From NCBI GenBank assembly GCA_015680685.1, contig MNCI01033409.1, positions 19,788 through 83,787 on the forward strand: a DNA stretch of 64,000 nucleotides, in the 5' to 3' direction. This stretch comes from Gnetum montanum (lineage: Eukaryota > Streptophyta > Gnetopsida > Gnetales > Gnetaceae). The position numbers and the translations under genes were made by a program. The notes under the pieces are model-generated. The model had not been told where the DNA came from. It saw only the letters and a list, made by a program, of their open reading frames with translations, and searched no databases. Shown piece after piece: positions 37,523 through 48,166 of the stretch; positions within the stretch are counted from its first letter, which is position 1, and each line of letters begins with the position of its first letter.

Positions 37523-38444
37523 CATGAGGTGTTCAAAAGAATTTTAGAGATTAGGTGGGACTACAAAAGGAGATTTGCAAAACAAAATTGAAGTAGCCAA
37601 GGCTAGGCTAAATGTTGCTTTGTAATAACTTATTGTCATTACATGGATAAGCATCCTAGATAAAATAAATTACATGAATTGAGTAGAAATTGGCATGAAT
37701 AAGCTTCAAATTAAAGACCCAACCTATTACTTAAAATTGACTAATCTTTGATATACCAATTTGGTTATGGTAACAACTAGAAGACTATGGTTAAAACTAG
37801 AAATGCAAATTTAAACCACACTTTCTCTTTATGAATGTAAGTGCTAATTACAAATTACAAACATAAAATTGGAGGTTCTCAACATGAATTTTATAGGACA
37901 AAGAAATATTATAGAGAACCTAGCAAAAAGAATGATGAACTACAAGGTGATCAAGAACCAAGTAAATGTGCTTGAAATTAAGTATGTCAATTTTTCCACT
38001 TACTTCATCCAAGTCAAAAAAATGCTTCTAATGCTACCATATTATGGGATGTTTTCACCATACCTAAACTTGTTGAACTTGCTTAGAAGGTTGGAAATTT
38101 GTAGACTAATGATGAGAAATTCAAGATGATCCTTTTTCATTTTTGCATACTTGAAAATAAGCCAATGGAGAATTTACAGGAGCCACAAAGACATGAGAAC
38201 TATTACCACCATGGGCTATATGAAGATTCAATGTCAATGAAATTTTGAAGATATTATATAATTTTATCAATTTTTTATTGTCTATTTAGTATTTTCAGTC
38301 TTTGTAAAATTTACTTAAATAAACTTTGTGAATGGCATTTAAGTCTTGTCAATTAGTCGATCAATGTTGCTCCCACAATTTTATCATAGATTTAGTCCCA
38401 TTTTTATATGACTTGACAATGAGTTTTAGTGAGTCATGGAGGTA
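37523..38444 (+). other. Spacer before Elem7 LTR, probable 3' internal remnant
   Basis: No recognisable domain. It ends with GAGTCATGGAGGTA (38431-38444), a polypurine-tract match with one change, so at least the last part belongs to the element whose 3' LTR is Elem7. An 86-codon open frame at 37869-38129 is unidentified and has no matching neighbour. Confidence 0.4.
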
Positions 38445-38576
38445 TGACACCATTTAGTTAGTATGTAGCCATATTCTTATAGTCTGGTTTCTTAGTGCTT
38501 GTAACAATCAATGAGTGCCCGTAGCATGGTTTTGAGTTACTTGTATGATTTTTTTATTTGAGTGGAATTTGTTGAA

Positions 38577-39158
38577 CTTTTGGTATGTCAAAACCTTAAG
38601 GAAAATGGAGAACATAGAATGTTTGTGGAATGGGATGATTTTGCAAGGCATGAATGAGGACTTAAGGAATGAGATTTACAAAGAGATGTTAAAGCAAAGA
38701 CTACATGGGCAATATGAGAGCATGAACAAGCATGGATAAAAATGAAGGCTCTAAGTCAAATGCAGATGCTTCAAGGATTAGGAAGAAGATAAATTAACAA
38801 GATGAAGCCTCAAAAGAAAAAGTACTAAAAGAAATGTCTACTATTTTTAGGAGACATCTCCATTGCAGAAACACTCTAGAGTAGAGCTCAAAGCTTGTAC
38901 AAGGTGTGGTGTCCTCTAACCCACATTTTGGAAGAAATAAAGTCTAGATGTATGCAAGGAACATACCCTCCAAGTGTGGACTAGCCAAGTTGGGAAACCA
39001 CATAATTCTTGTGTTTTGTGTAACAAGTGTTGCTTGTGATTTGGGGAACTTATTCATTTCCCACTACCTCCTTCTTCCCTCCTCCCCTCATCTCCCCCAC
39101 ATGCCCCCCCTACCACCCCCCCTACCCCCCACCTTCTAAGTTCTTGGTCCTTAGAATG
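38577..39158 (+). other. Insert within Elem7 LTR
   Basis: Foreign to the LTR. Two short frames (38545-38739, 38948-39139) show no firm homology; the first has a gag-like helix pattern (LRNEIYKEMLKQ) but this is weak. It ends in the C-rich tract. No target duplication was found. Confidence 0.4.
39082..39131 (-). other. Potential G-quadruplex tract
   Basis: The minus strand has G-runs of six, seven, seven and five separated by 2-5 bases (plus-strand C-runs within 39082-39131). It fits the usual G4 rule. Confidence 0.6.
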
Positions 39159-39755
39159 TACCTAGACATGTTCTATGAAAGATAATGAAGATTGAGTTTA
39201 ACTTCCTTCCATTGTAGCACTTTGGGTTCGATTAATTTTACTTTTCATTTCATTTAATTTCCATCAGAAATTAGAATAATGTTTATAATTACATTTCACA
39301 CTAATATAATTAGTATAATGAATATTACATAGTTTTGATTTTAATGTATATTTTTTGGTAATCCTAGAAATGATATAGCTTAGTTCACCCAGTAGTATAT
39401 CACTTAGTAATCCTAGTGATGGATATATGATTTCAATATGTGAATGATAGATTGTGGCCTAGATACTCATTGCCTTAGGATAGTACAAGATTTATTTCAT
39501 TGTTTTTTAAAAAAATAATTAGTTTTTTACTATTATTATATAATTTTATTATTAGTATTAACATCATCATGTACCTCAGATATACCTAATTATATGCATT
39601 AAGAATCACTATGAGTATAGTTGGGAAGATAATGACTTGCAATCTCATGATTAATCATCTAGATTCTGATCTAAGTTCATTCATAGATTATGATATGGTT
39701 TATTGTGAGACTTTTAGATCATATGATTAGGCATTGGGACACTCACTACTCATCA

Positions 39756-40503
39756 AATAGCTACATGTTTAGCAATATTTCGATATAGAAAAATAAGGAA
39801 TTTTACATTTAAAGAGGCTTTGGCTTAGTAAATGACTCATGCATTGCAAGATACAAAGTTATGATAAATTGTTTTGTAATTTAATATTGTATTTTAGTCA
39901 TTTATTTAGATTAAAAGAATAGGCATTTGGATAAGTTGGATATTAATGATGGAAATTCAATTGTACTCTTATATTAAGGTTGTCTCACCACCAACAATGT
40001 ATTTAGGCTTTTTTTTTTACTATAATTATGATGTATTATTGATATTGATGATATGATGCTCAATTGATATTATAGTATTAATAATACTGGATTATGATGG
40101 AGCTAGCACTAGAGGATAAGGCACCAAAATATTAAGTATTGTCTTCTTTGAGTTGCAACAAATGCGACTCTATCATTTCACCTTATTTGGAGAATGATAA
40201 AAATTATACATGTAATAGATCTTTTGCAAGTAACTTTAGAAGTTTAGAAAATATGTGCTAGTGAACCTCTAATGTTGAGATAATAAAACTAATAATAAAG
40301 TCTTATAGGCAGTATATGATGGTTTGAAATGGTTGAATTCTCATAAAAATGCTATATAGAATTGACACTAAGTGATGGGTGTTAGCCTCCAAATAATTTT
40401 GTTGATTTGGTTTAAGCAATTGTGTGATGAGCAGGTTACTATGTTTTCTAATTATGTGATAATTGGATCTCCTATGTCATAGTTATGCAATAGTATGATG
40501 TAG
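39756..40503. other. AT-rich spacer, nothing recognised
   Basis: No coding content, terminal repeats or RNA gene could be supported. Confidence 0.5.
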
Positions 40504-40650
40504 TGTTGGAAACCTAAAATAAATGAAACATAGGTACACCCTAAGATTTATAGAAGTTTATAATTGAGTGTTACCTAGTAGAATCAAACCTATGACCTCG
40601 ATTTACTAGGCCAAGATCTGTATCACTAGGCTAACATTTTATTATAACAA
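40504..40650 (-). repeat. SINE copy 1
   Basis: Reverse-strand tRNA-derived SINE. An A-box-like TTAGCCTAGTGATA (reverse of 40620-40633) and a B-box-like GGTTTGATTC are followed by the family tail ...CTTAGGGTGTACCTATGTTTCATTTATTTTAGG and a TTCCAAC-like end. Confidence 0.7.
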
Positions 40651-40868
40651 TAGTATGATGTGGTGGCTTGATGCATGGTTATAGTATGTTCATATGCTTA
40701 CATGTGCTATGTAGGACATGTACCCTGATGTAATGACTTTGAAATCAATGGTTATCTTTAAGTCATACAAGAATTATGTATGGTTTATTCTAGAATTATG
40801 TAGATTAACATAATTTATTTATAGGGGTAGTTGTTTTGGAACAATCTAGAAAGTGCAATTTAGGAGGG

Positions 40869-41012
40869 TGTTGGAACTTAAAATAATTGAAACATAGGTA
40901 TACCCTAAGATTTATAGAAGTTTATAACTCAGTGCTATTTAGTAGAATTGAAGTTATGACTTAGGATTACCAAGCTAAGAGCCATACCACTAAGCTAACA
41001 CCTCATTATTAG
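40869..41012 (-). repeat. SINE copy 2
   Basis: Same layout as copy 1 and close to it in sequence, from TTGGAACTTAAAATAATTGAAACATAGG to GCTAACACC. A box reads TTAGCTTAGTGG on the reverse strand. Confidence 0.7.
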
Positions 41013-41382
41013 AAGGTATAGTTTAGGCTAGATTTAGTACTTGGATAATGAACTATGTTTATTTTTAGACTTGTTATTGTACATATTTGTTGGTTGATAC
41101 TATGGCACTTTATATTTGCTTATTCAATGCAAACGATTTCATGTTTTACTTTCTATAGTTATATTTCTTACATATGGATACTTTTTGGATGAATTGGTTT
41201 TTGGTTATGAAAAGATTCTAGTTTACGAATATGTAATTCTTTTTATATTTGGTTGAGTTATGATATTTTGATATCAAACTATTTTTACTTTCTTTATACA
41301 ATCTAGTATTGTTTTTATTTATGTGATTTTGGCAACACTTATTAACTATTTAGAAAGTCTTGTGCTCTATTTCTAATATTAT

Positions 41383-41437
41383 TAGAACTTGAAATAAGTG
41401 AAACATAGGTACATCTTAAGATTTATAAAACTTCTAC
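41383..41437 (-). repeat. SINE copy 3, tail fragment
   Basis: Only the family 3' tail, inverted relative to the full copy that follows directly. The two tails form an inverted repeat. Confidence 0.65.
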
Positions 41438-41577
41438 CTGGTAGAAATAGAGCTTAGTGGTATAGATCTTGCCTTGGTAACCCTAGGTCATAGGTTCAAT
41501 TCTACTAGGTAGCACTGAGTTATATACTTCTATAAATCTTGAAATATACCTATGCTTCACTTATTTTGGGTTCCAAC
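41438..41577 (+). repeat. SINE copy 4
   Basis: The clearest copy. A box GAGCTTAGTGGTATA (41450-41464), B box GGTTCAATTCT (41493-41503), then the tail to GGGTTCCAAC. Box spacing fits a tRNA head. Confidence 0.75.
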
Positions 41578-41720
41578 CTCCCCACTTCCTACCCTCCCAC
41601 TACCCTAATATGATCATGTGATGATTCCCATGGGTACTAGAATGTGTTATTTTATTCTATGGGTGCTATTATTAATTTTTATGTCCTATTTTTTATTATG
41701 GAATTTTCCCCATATGCTAA

Positions 41721-41830
41721 TGATTGTAATATAGGTATATCCCAAGATATATAACTTAGCATTACCCATCAAAATTGAATCCATGATTTTAAGTTTTTAA
41801 ATCAAGAGTCTTAACACTAGGATAATGATC
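41721..41830 (-). repeat. SINE copy 5, truncated
   Basis: Contains the tail part (ATATAGGTATATCCCAAGATATATAA), the B-box region and a reversed A box (CACTAGGATAAT). The end nearest GTTGGAAC is missing. Confidence 0.6.
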
Positions 41831-41894
41831 AAACTAATATTTCTTTTATCACTTTATGCACTCTATTAGTAGATAGGTAAGGTTTAAACCAAGG

Positions 41895-42887
41895 TGATGA
41901 GTGGCGAGGTACCCTTACACTCAACCATACGAAACGAGCATAGCACGCGCGATCCAGTTGAACTCCGTAGACTAAATGCCTACACGCCCCATGGAACACT
42001 TGGGGTTAATCATTCATTGTCTTCTCATACTTACTTATGTTTGTCATGGTGTATGGTTAAGTAAGTTCGAGGTATATGATTTTTATAGGTTTTAATGTTT
42101 TTCTCCTATGCTATCGAGGTGAAGGGTTGAGAAACTAACTAACTCTAACTAATGACTAAGTCTAAATTAACTAGCGTCAACATCCATTCCCACTTACTGT
42201 ACACACCTTGAACTATGCAATCATGGCTACCAAATGTTAATCGTTACTGGGATCACCATGCGTAACACATGTGCTTGAAGTGGTTGTACTAAGGCACTTA
42301 ACTAGCCTAAACGTAATGAGCATTTGTTCCTTGACTAACCGTACACATCCTTAGATGCTCATAATCAAGTCGTACTCATTTCACATTCTAGGAGTTGAGG
42401 GTAAGAGAATCTAATCGTGATGAGCATTCGATTCCTTGATTAGCCATACACATCTGTCAATGCTTGTAATCAAGTCATACTCATGTCACACTACTGCAGG
42501 GTAATAAATAATAAGTAGGAAATAACATGCAATAAATAACAAGTAATAAATCCTATTCCATGCACTACAAGGTTTATCCACAAAGCTCATCTTTATTACC
42601 ATACACAACTTGCGTTCAGGTACAATGTTGCTCAAATAAAGATCCATTCACTTGGGGACTCCAACTGCGGGCACATGGAAAATATTCTATCTCTGGAGGG
42701 ATCAATCTGCTAGAGTTTTCCTACTTCTAGCCTAGGAAGGAAAATAAGGGGAGTGCCGCCTCTTATTTATAGATTTGACGGTGGACCGCGATATCGCGTA
42801 CGCGACATCGTAGGGGACGACATGATATCGCGTATGTGATATTGCATGGGATGTGATATCGTAGCTCATGTGAATCGCATCTCATCA
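41895..42887 (-). repeat. Elem8 3' LTR
   Basis: 993 bp, TGATGAG to CTCATCA. It carries two tandem versions of a roughly 100-bp block (GAGCATTTG/TTCG...TACACATC...CTCATAATCAAGTC...ACTCAT at 42315-42400 and 42415-42490) that occurs once in the Elem4 and Elem9 LTRs. CpG palindromes lie at 42787-42870, next to TATAAATAAG (reverse of 42763-42772). Confidence 0.9.
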
Positions 42888-42900
42888 TACCCCCATGACT
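42888..42900 (-). promoter_or_regulatory. Elem8 polypurine tract
   Basis: AGTCATGGGGGTA on the element strand, directly against the 3' LTR. It would prime plus-strand DNA synthesis. Confidence 0.8.
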
Positions 42901-43069
42901 GAATGAAAAATTGTCCTCGAGTTCCTTACAATAATATCAAGAAGGTATGGAATTATTGAGGGGAATGGAACTAATGGGATGACATGTGAATGGATCATCA
43001 TTACAAGACTTGACAAAATTGGTGTTCATGACAACAAGGGTGAATGCCTTATTACAATGACATCAGGCC

Positions 43070-43248
43070 TTAGTTGGCAACTGAGAAAGAGAGAGAGAAA
43101 GAAGTGATGCTACTACCAATGCCAAGATTGCACCTTTGTTGTCCATCTGTAAGTGCACCATCGATCTTGCTCCTTGCATAGCTACTTTCAGTGCTAGTCC
43201 ATTCCAAGTGGTTCCTCCAGATCTGGTCTGTTATTGCATGGTCGCCAT
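43070..43248 (-). pseudogene. Elem8 short ORF after splice acceptor
   Basis: ATG at 43248 follows GTGTGTGCAG. The reading has TAA as codon 6, then TWNGLALKVAMQGARSMV, which matches TWNGAMLEAAMQGARPMV of Elem10. It ends near a Ser/Leu-rich stretch. It stands where ORF-X begins in related elements but is not similar to it. Either a small gene or the remnant of a replaced one. Confidence 0.4.
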
Positions 43249-43258
43249 CTGCACACAC
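43249..43258 (-). promoter_or_regulatory. Elem8 splice-acceptor-like site
   Basis: GTGTGTGCAG immediately before the ATG of the short ORF, matching Elem10 63755-63764. Internal AGTCATGGGGG lies 200 bp upstream (43457-43467). Confidence 0.4.
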
Positions 43259-44811
43259 AACACAATCTTAATTAACAAGGGTAAATGAATCATCATGTAA
43301 TTGATACCTTGCTTCTGTGTAAGTCCATTGGCTGAGTTGTGGTATGGCTGATATGGATTAGGAGATATATTACTGATGACTACCAAAGGTGTAGGGGTTA
43401 GGAAGAAAATCAAAAATTTCGGGGCTAGGAGAAAATCGAAAAAATTGGGCCCCATACCCCCATGACTAATTGCGAACCTCTGGTAGCATTAGAATGGAGA
43501 AAGAAAAAGTGTAAGAAAGATAGATAAAAAGGGACAACTATAGCATCGATGAAATGGATGTCAAGATGGTAATAAACAAAAGAAAGTTAATTGCAAAAAT
43601 ATTAAGGAAAAGAAGTTAACGGATGCTCCAAATAGGAATGTCAGTGGGTCCTCCCCAAAGCAGGCTCATGCCCTTAATGCCCTGACAAACCCACATTCAA
43701 AGAGTCCGTAGGCTCTGGGAATGTCATTTGGAACAAGAGTTAAAGTCTTGAACACAAGAATTTACCAAGAAGAAAACAATGCATTTACCAAAATATATAC
43801 ACTAATGATAAAACTGGCAATGAGGTGAACAATGGAGAGAAGGGTGGAGAGAAGAGAATGGAATGGAATCCCAAGAACAAGGTGGTGTACAGCCCCTTAT
43901 GTAGTTCATGATTAATGTGACTTAGCAATTCTCATTCCAACTCCGGCCTTAAACCAACCACATCCAGTGACTTCGCATCAATGCATTTAGCCAAACCATC
44001 CACTTCAATAACAAGGATGCATTGCCAAAGAGCCACCACCATTCCAATGAAACAAAATAGAGAATGGGAAGCAAGAAGGCCTTAGTTATAGGGAACACTT
44101 TTGGTTCCATAACCAGTGCTTGTAACCCAAGTTTTATTTCGTCTAAGGGGTGTGCTTTTAATTCTCACTTTTCTTTTCTTTTTCTTCATTTTTTTTGTTT
44201 TGTGTTTTTATGCGTGAGAACCACACCATGCAAATACTTTTTATTTTCATTGTCTCAGCTTTCGGTAGTTGGGTAACATCGAAACAGCAAGAAAACTCAA
44301 GATGAAAACATTCAAGAACCCAAGAGAATGACCAACACAAAAGCATCAAGTTCCCTTGAAGTCACACCCTTTTCAATCCTTGAGTCCTTCCTTAGTTTGA
44401 GAAATACCCAGTCACCGATTAGTCTAAGTTCTTATTAGAAGGGGACTGTACATTTCCAAGCCGAGAGAGACCATAGAAACTGGTGGATGGATGGATGCAG
44501 TGGTCTCATTGCCTATCATATCAAAAGAAACATACCTTAGTATCAACATTGTGACTTAAAGGTAAAAAACCAAACACTAGCAATCAATATGAAAATAGTT
44601 CATACCATCATTCTGAACACTTATTGGGTGACAAACTTACAGGGTGGATCACACACACACACACACACACAAAATGGAAAAAGTATAACAATGTTGTAAA
44701 ACAAAAATTAGAAAAGTTAAAGAAATTTGTAAAACAAAAATGTGTAAGACAAAAACGTTGTAAAATAAAAACATGTAAAAAAATCAAAAAAGAACTAAGG
44801 GTCCCATATGA
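43259..44811 (-). other. Elem8 non-coding internal region
   Basis: Homologous to Elem4 17480-18646 and partly to Elem10. It holds an internal copy of the polypurine-tract motif (43457-43467), the conserved GGGGAGGACCCACTGACATT stretch (reverse of 43640-43660), T-rich tracts and a CA microsatellite at 44650-44671. No pol fragment was found. Confidence 0.6.
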
Positions 44812-47800
44812 TCAGCATAGGTGGCCATCTCCCCCATGATTGAGTTGTAAGGGAGAGATCTGAAATAATGAGCGCCTGTTTGAATTTCTAAGAAGTGTCC
44901 AACTTCTCCCAATTGATGATCTTAGATTAAGGGATGGAAGTTGGCAACGCTCATATTCCAATGTGTCTATGCTTTCGTTATGGGCATGGGTTTCCTCAGT
45001 TCGTTCCATGCATATTAGTTTGCTCCTTCGAATAGCTGTCAACCACGGGGTGTCTACTACTGGTTGTGTGGTTGCTACATACAGGCATCTTTGTTTCAAA
45101 GTTTCAAGAGCACACCTATTACATGGAGGCATTTCCTCCATGTCATCACCCGATGAATCAATATATGTGATGCATGGAACTTTCCTCTTCTTAATCTTTC
45201 CAAAAAATTTTATCTTAGAGATTTCCAAGGAAAGATCACGGATCCCAAGGCATGCATCTACTATACTTAACCATGCCCTTCCCATTATAATTGGGAAGTC
45301 CCCTTCGTTGTTGTTCACTTCAATTACCAGAAAATTAGCTAGGTAAGACCAACCACACACTGTGGTAATGATGTCCTCCACCAATCCCAAGGGAATGGTG
45401 ATGGACTAGTCTACCAGCTCTAGTTGAATGTTGCTCTTCTTAAGTTGGGGCAAGTTCCACGTGTGATACATCTCTCCTGAAATTAAGTTGACTCTGAAAC
45501 CTAAGTCAAGAAGAGCCCTATGTGGTTCATTTCTAGCAATTTGTAAATAGATTAAGGGACTCCCAAGGTCAGTTAGTTTCCTGGGAATGTGGCCTACCTT
45601 AATCCAGTCGGTTATAGTATGCGTTAACATAATCGTATGCGTTACACTCTGTTGGACTGAAGGGTTCTCCGAAGTGTTAGATGGTGGAGGAGTGTACATG
45701 GGCTCAACTGCTTGTTGTTGCGAGAATTTGTCTAGGCTTTTAGTTCTGAAGAAGGGTCTTCTCTTTTTACAGTTGTTAAAACCAATAGCAGGTTGGATAT
45801 TTACAGCTCTCGCAGTGTGACATTGCTACGGTTGAGAAGGAAGTTCCCCTTGCATTGTTGGAGCAGGAGCTGTTATGGGAACTACTTGTGGTGGAAGAGG
45901 TGCAAATGGATTAGGAGGATGGTGTGGGTATGAAGTGTCTCTCAGAGGAGAAGGAGTCCTTCTGAAGTACTCTCGAACTTGGTAGTGACGGTTGGGGGTT
46001 GTGTGACTCATAGAGTCACTTGGAGAAATCAGCTACTGCACATAATATCCATAAGGGTCAGGCTACCAGTAAGGGTACTGATGTTTTGGCGATGGAATCC
46101 CCCATGACTGTGGGTATTGCCACCACTGATGCTGTTCGATGGGTTGTGGTGGAGTTCCACTTGGATAATACGTTAAGGTTTGGTGGAACTGCCTTGGGTT
46201 ACCTTGTGGATAAGGTAACCTNNNNNNNNNNNNNNNNNNNNNNNNNNNNNNNNNNNNNNNNNNNNNNNNNNNNNNNNNNNNNNNNNNNNNNNNNNNNNNN
46301 NNNNNNNNNNNNNNNNNNNNNNNNNNNNNNNNNNNNNNNNNNNNNNNNNNNNNNNNNNNNNNNNNNNNNNNNNNNNNNNNNNNNNNNNNNNNNNNNNNNN
46401 NNNNNNNNNNNNNNNNNNNNNNNNNNNNNNNNNNNNNNNNNNNNNNNNNNNNNNNNNNNNNNNNNNNNNNNNNNNNNNNNNNNNNNNNNNNNNNNNNNNN
46501 NNNNNNNNNNNNNNNNNNNNNNNNNNNNNNNNNNNNNNNNNNNNNNNNNNNNNNNNNNNNNNNNNNNNNNNNNNNNNNNNNNNNNNNNNNNNNNNNNNNN
46601 NNNNNNNNNNNNNNNNNNNNNNNNNNNNNNNNNNNNNNNNNNNNNNNNNNNNNNNNNNNNNNNNNNNNNNNNNNNNNNNNNNNNNNNNNNNNNNNNNNNN
46701 NNNNNNNNNNNNNNNNNNNNNNNNNNNNNNNNNNNNNNNNNNNNNNNNNNNNNNNNNNNNNNNNNNNNNNNNNNNNNNNNNNNTCATATGTACCTTTCTT
46801 CTAGCCTTGGATTTGCTTACACAAATTGGACACTCTGGAGTACGTTTGATACTTTTCATTGAACAATTCTAGCATCGTACTCCACCTCCTAATGGTTTCC
46901 AATTCTAAGGACCGGTACCAACTCTTTGCTTCTTTGGTGAGTGTCCTTGGGAACAACTTAAGTTTTTGCCACTCATTTTCTATATTCTGCAAGGCACAGG
47001 CATTGTGGAATGCCTGCAAATAATTTTGTAGATCAGCATTGTATCCTCCTTCAAATCGTGGGATATTGTTCATGTCTAATCATTTGATCCGACTATCCTT
47101 CAAATGCCTTGTGGGAATCCTTACTGCCTCCATAATGTCAAGCATACTTTGGGTTGCGAGTAGGGGCTCATCATGATCATCTCTTTCATGACGCCTGTGA
47201 TGTCTGTGTTGTTTCCTACTCTCCCTATGTCCTTGCCCTTGTCCTCTCTCTCAACTTTCCCGTCAAGGTCTTTCATCTATTTTACTTTTATCCTCACCTT
47301 TATGTTCATGGTGGCTACGCCCAGATGTGGAAGGAGAGGGTGAGTGATGTGAAGAAGGGGAAGAAGAGGGGGAATCATCGCCATGACGATGTTTCTTACC
47401 TTCTCTTCGGTTGCTACGGCCTTGATCGTGGTGACGATCTAAGTGCTCATCCTTAGCATGAGTGGTTGTTCCCTCTATGAACAGTTGGTGTTCACGAGCA
47501 TCAAAACCAGTGTTATGTATTGTTGATCTTAGATTCTAATACCCAACCTCCTCACCATCGTTAGGAGGGGGAACATCATTTGCTAAGGAACCCGTGATAA
47601 AGGGTTTCTCATCTCCTATTTCGCTAAGGATGTGCAGGGCTTTTCCCTTCAGAAAAGTATGTTAACTCTGCTGCCTTAAGTCCCTCATACATTGGGCATC
47701 TGTGGGATAATAATCCCTCATGTCAAAATCTTCCGCAATGTATTCAGCAAATAGTTCTTGCATGTCAATCTATGCCAAGGCACGGAAGAGCATCTTAGGG

Positions 47801-48024
47801 ATTGATCGATCTGGGGGTAACACTATGTTACCTTGCAAATCTCTCCATCGCAACTGTTTGCCTTGATGGAGGATAAAGGTGAAGTCTAGAATATACTCAT
47901 CGGGATGAGTATAGACTATCTTACATTGTTTAGGACTTGGTTGATTTCGATTATGTGTTTTATGTTTCCAACTGTCTCGTGTATGGTCCTTAGGTGGTGA
48001 GTTGCTCTTATGAGAAGAAGACAT
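44812..48024 (-). pseudogene. Elem8 gag-protease
   Basis: ATG at 48024 begins MSSSHKSNSPP. An N-terminal block with YTHPDEYI is followed by an Arg/His/Ser-rich segment (47330-47460), then the capsid with LDMNNIP-like FEGGYNAD, TLTKEAKSWYRSLE and IRRWSTMLELFNEKYQT (47073-46801). The 562-N gap removes the rest of the capsid and the zinc-knuckle region. The Pro-rich linker resumes at 46200, and the protease lies at 45600-45100 with LLDLGFRVNLIS (D-S-G-S altered to D-L-G-F), then MGRAWLSIVDACLGI. The frame closes at 44812 after NHGGDGHLC. A few stops, for example near 45408. No RT follows. Confidence 0.8.
46222..46783. other. Assembly gap (562 N)
   Basis: Inside Elem8 gag. The matching stretch in Elem10 is nearer 690-700 bp, so the run is only an estimate. 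Confidence 0.9.
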
Positions 48025-48147
48025 TTCTATCGGTGTGCTAATTTACCGTTATATAAATTTTTTATCTTGATTAACCCGAAGGTTCATTAAGGCTCACAAT
48101 GATGTGAATGATATCCTTTATGTTCTATTCGGCGTACAAACACTTAG

Positions 48148-48165
48148 TCCCCAGCAACGGCGCCA
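48148..48165 (-). promoter_or_regulatory. Elem8 primer-binding site, tRNA-Asp
   Basis: TGGCGCCGTTGCTGGGGA on the element strand, one base after the LTR. It differs at one position from the complement of the plant tRNA-Asp 3' end and is the best preserved PBS in the window. Confidence 0.9.
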
Positions 48166-48166
48166 A

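Larger units (their letters stand above)
38445..39755 (+). repeat. Elem7: 3' LTR of Athila-like family, with insert
   Basis: Begins TGACACC after a polypurine tract and ends CACTACTCATCA. Internal blocks (GAGTGCCCGTAGCATGG, TTTATTTGAGTG, CATTGTAGCAC, CTTGGTAATCC, ATTAGGCATTGGGACA) match the Elem6 and Elem9 LTRs in order. About 580 bp (38577-39158) interrupt it between the TTTATTTGAGTG and CTAGACATG blocks. Confidence 0.65.

Noticed and set aside
44650-44671. CA microsatellite
   Set aside because: Ordinary short tandem repeat; recorded only within the Elem8 non-coding region.
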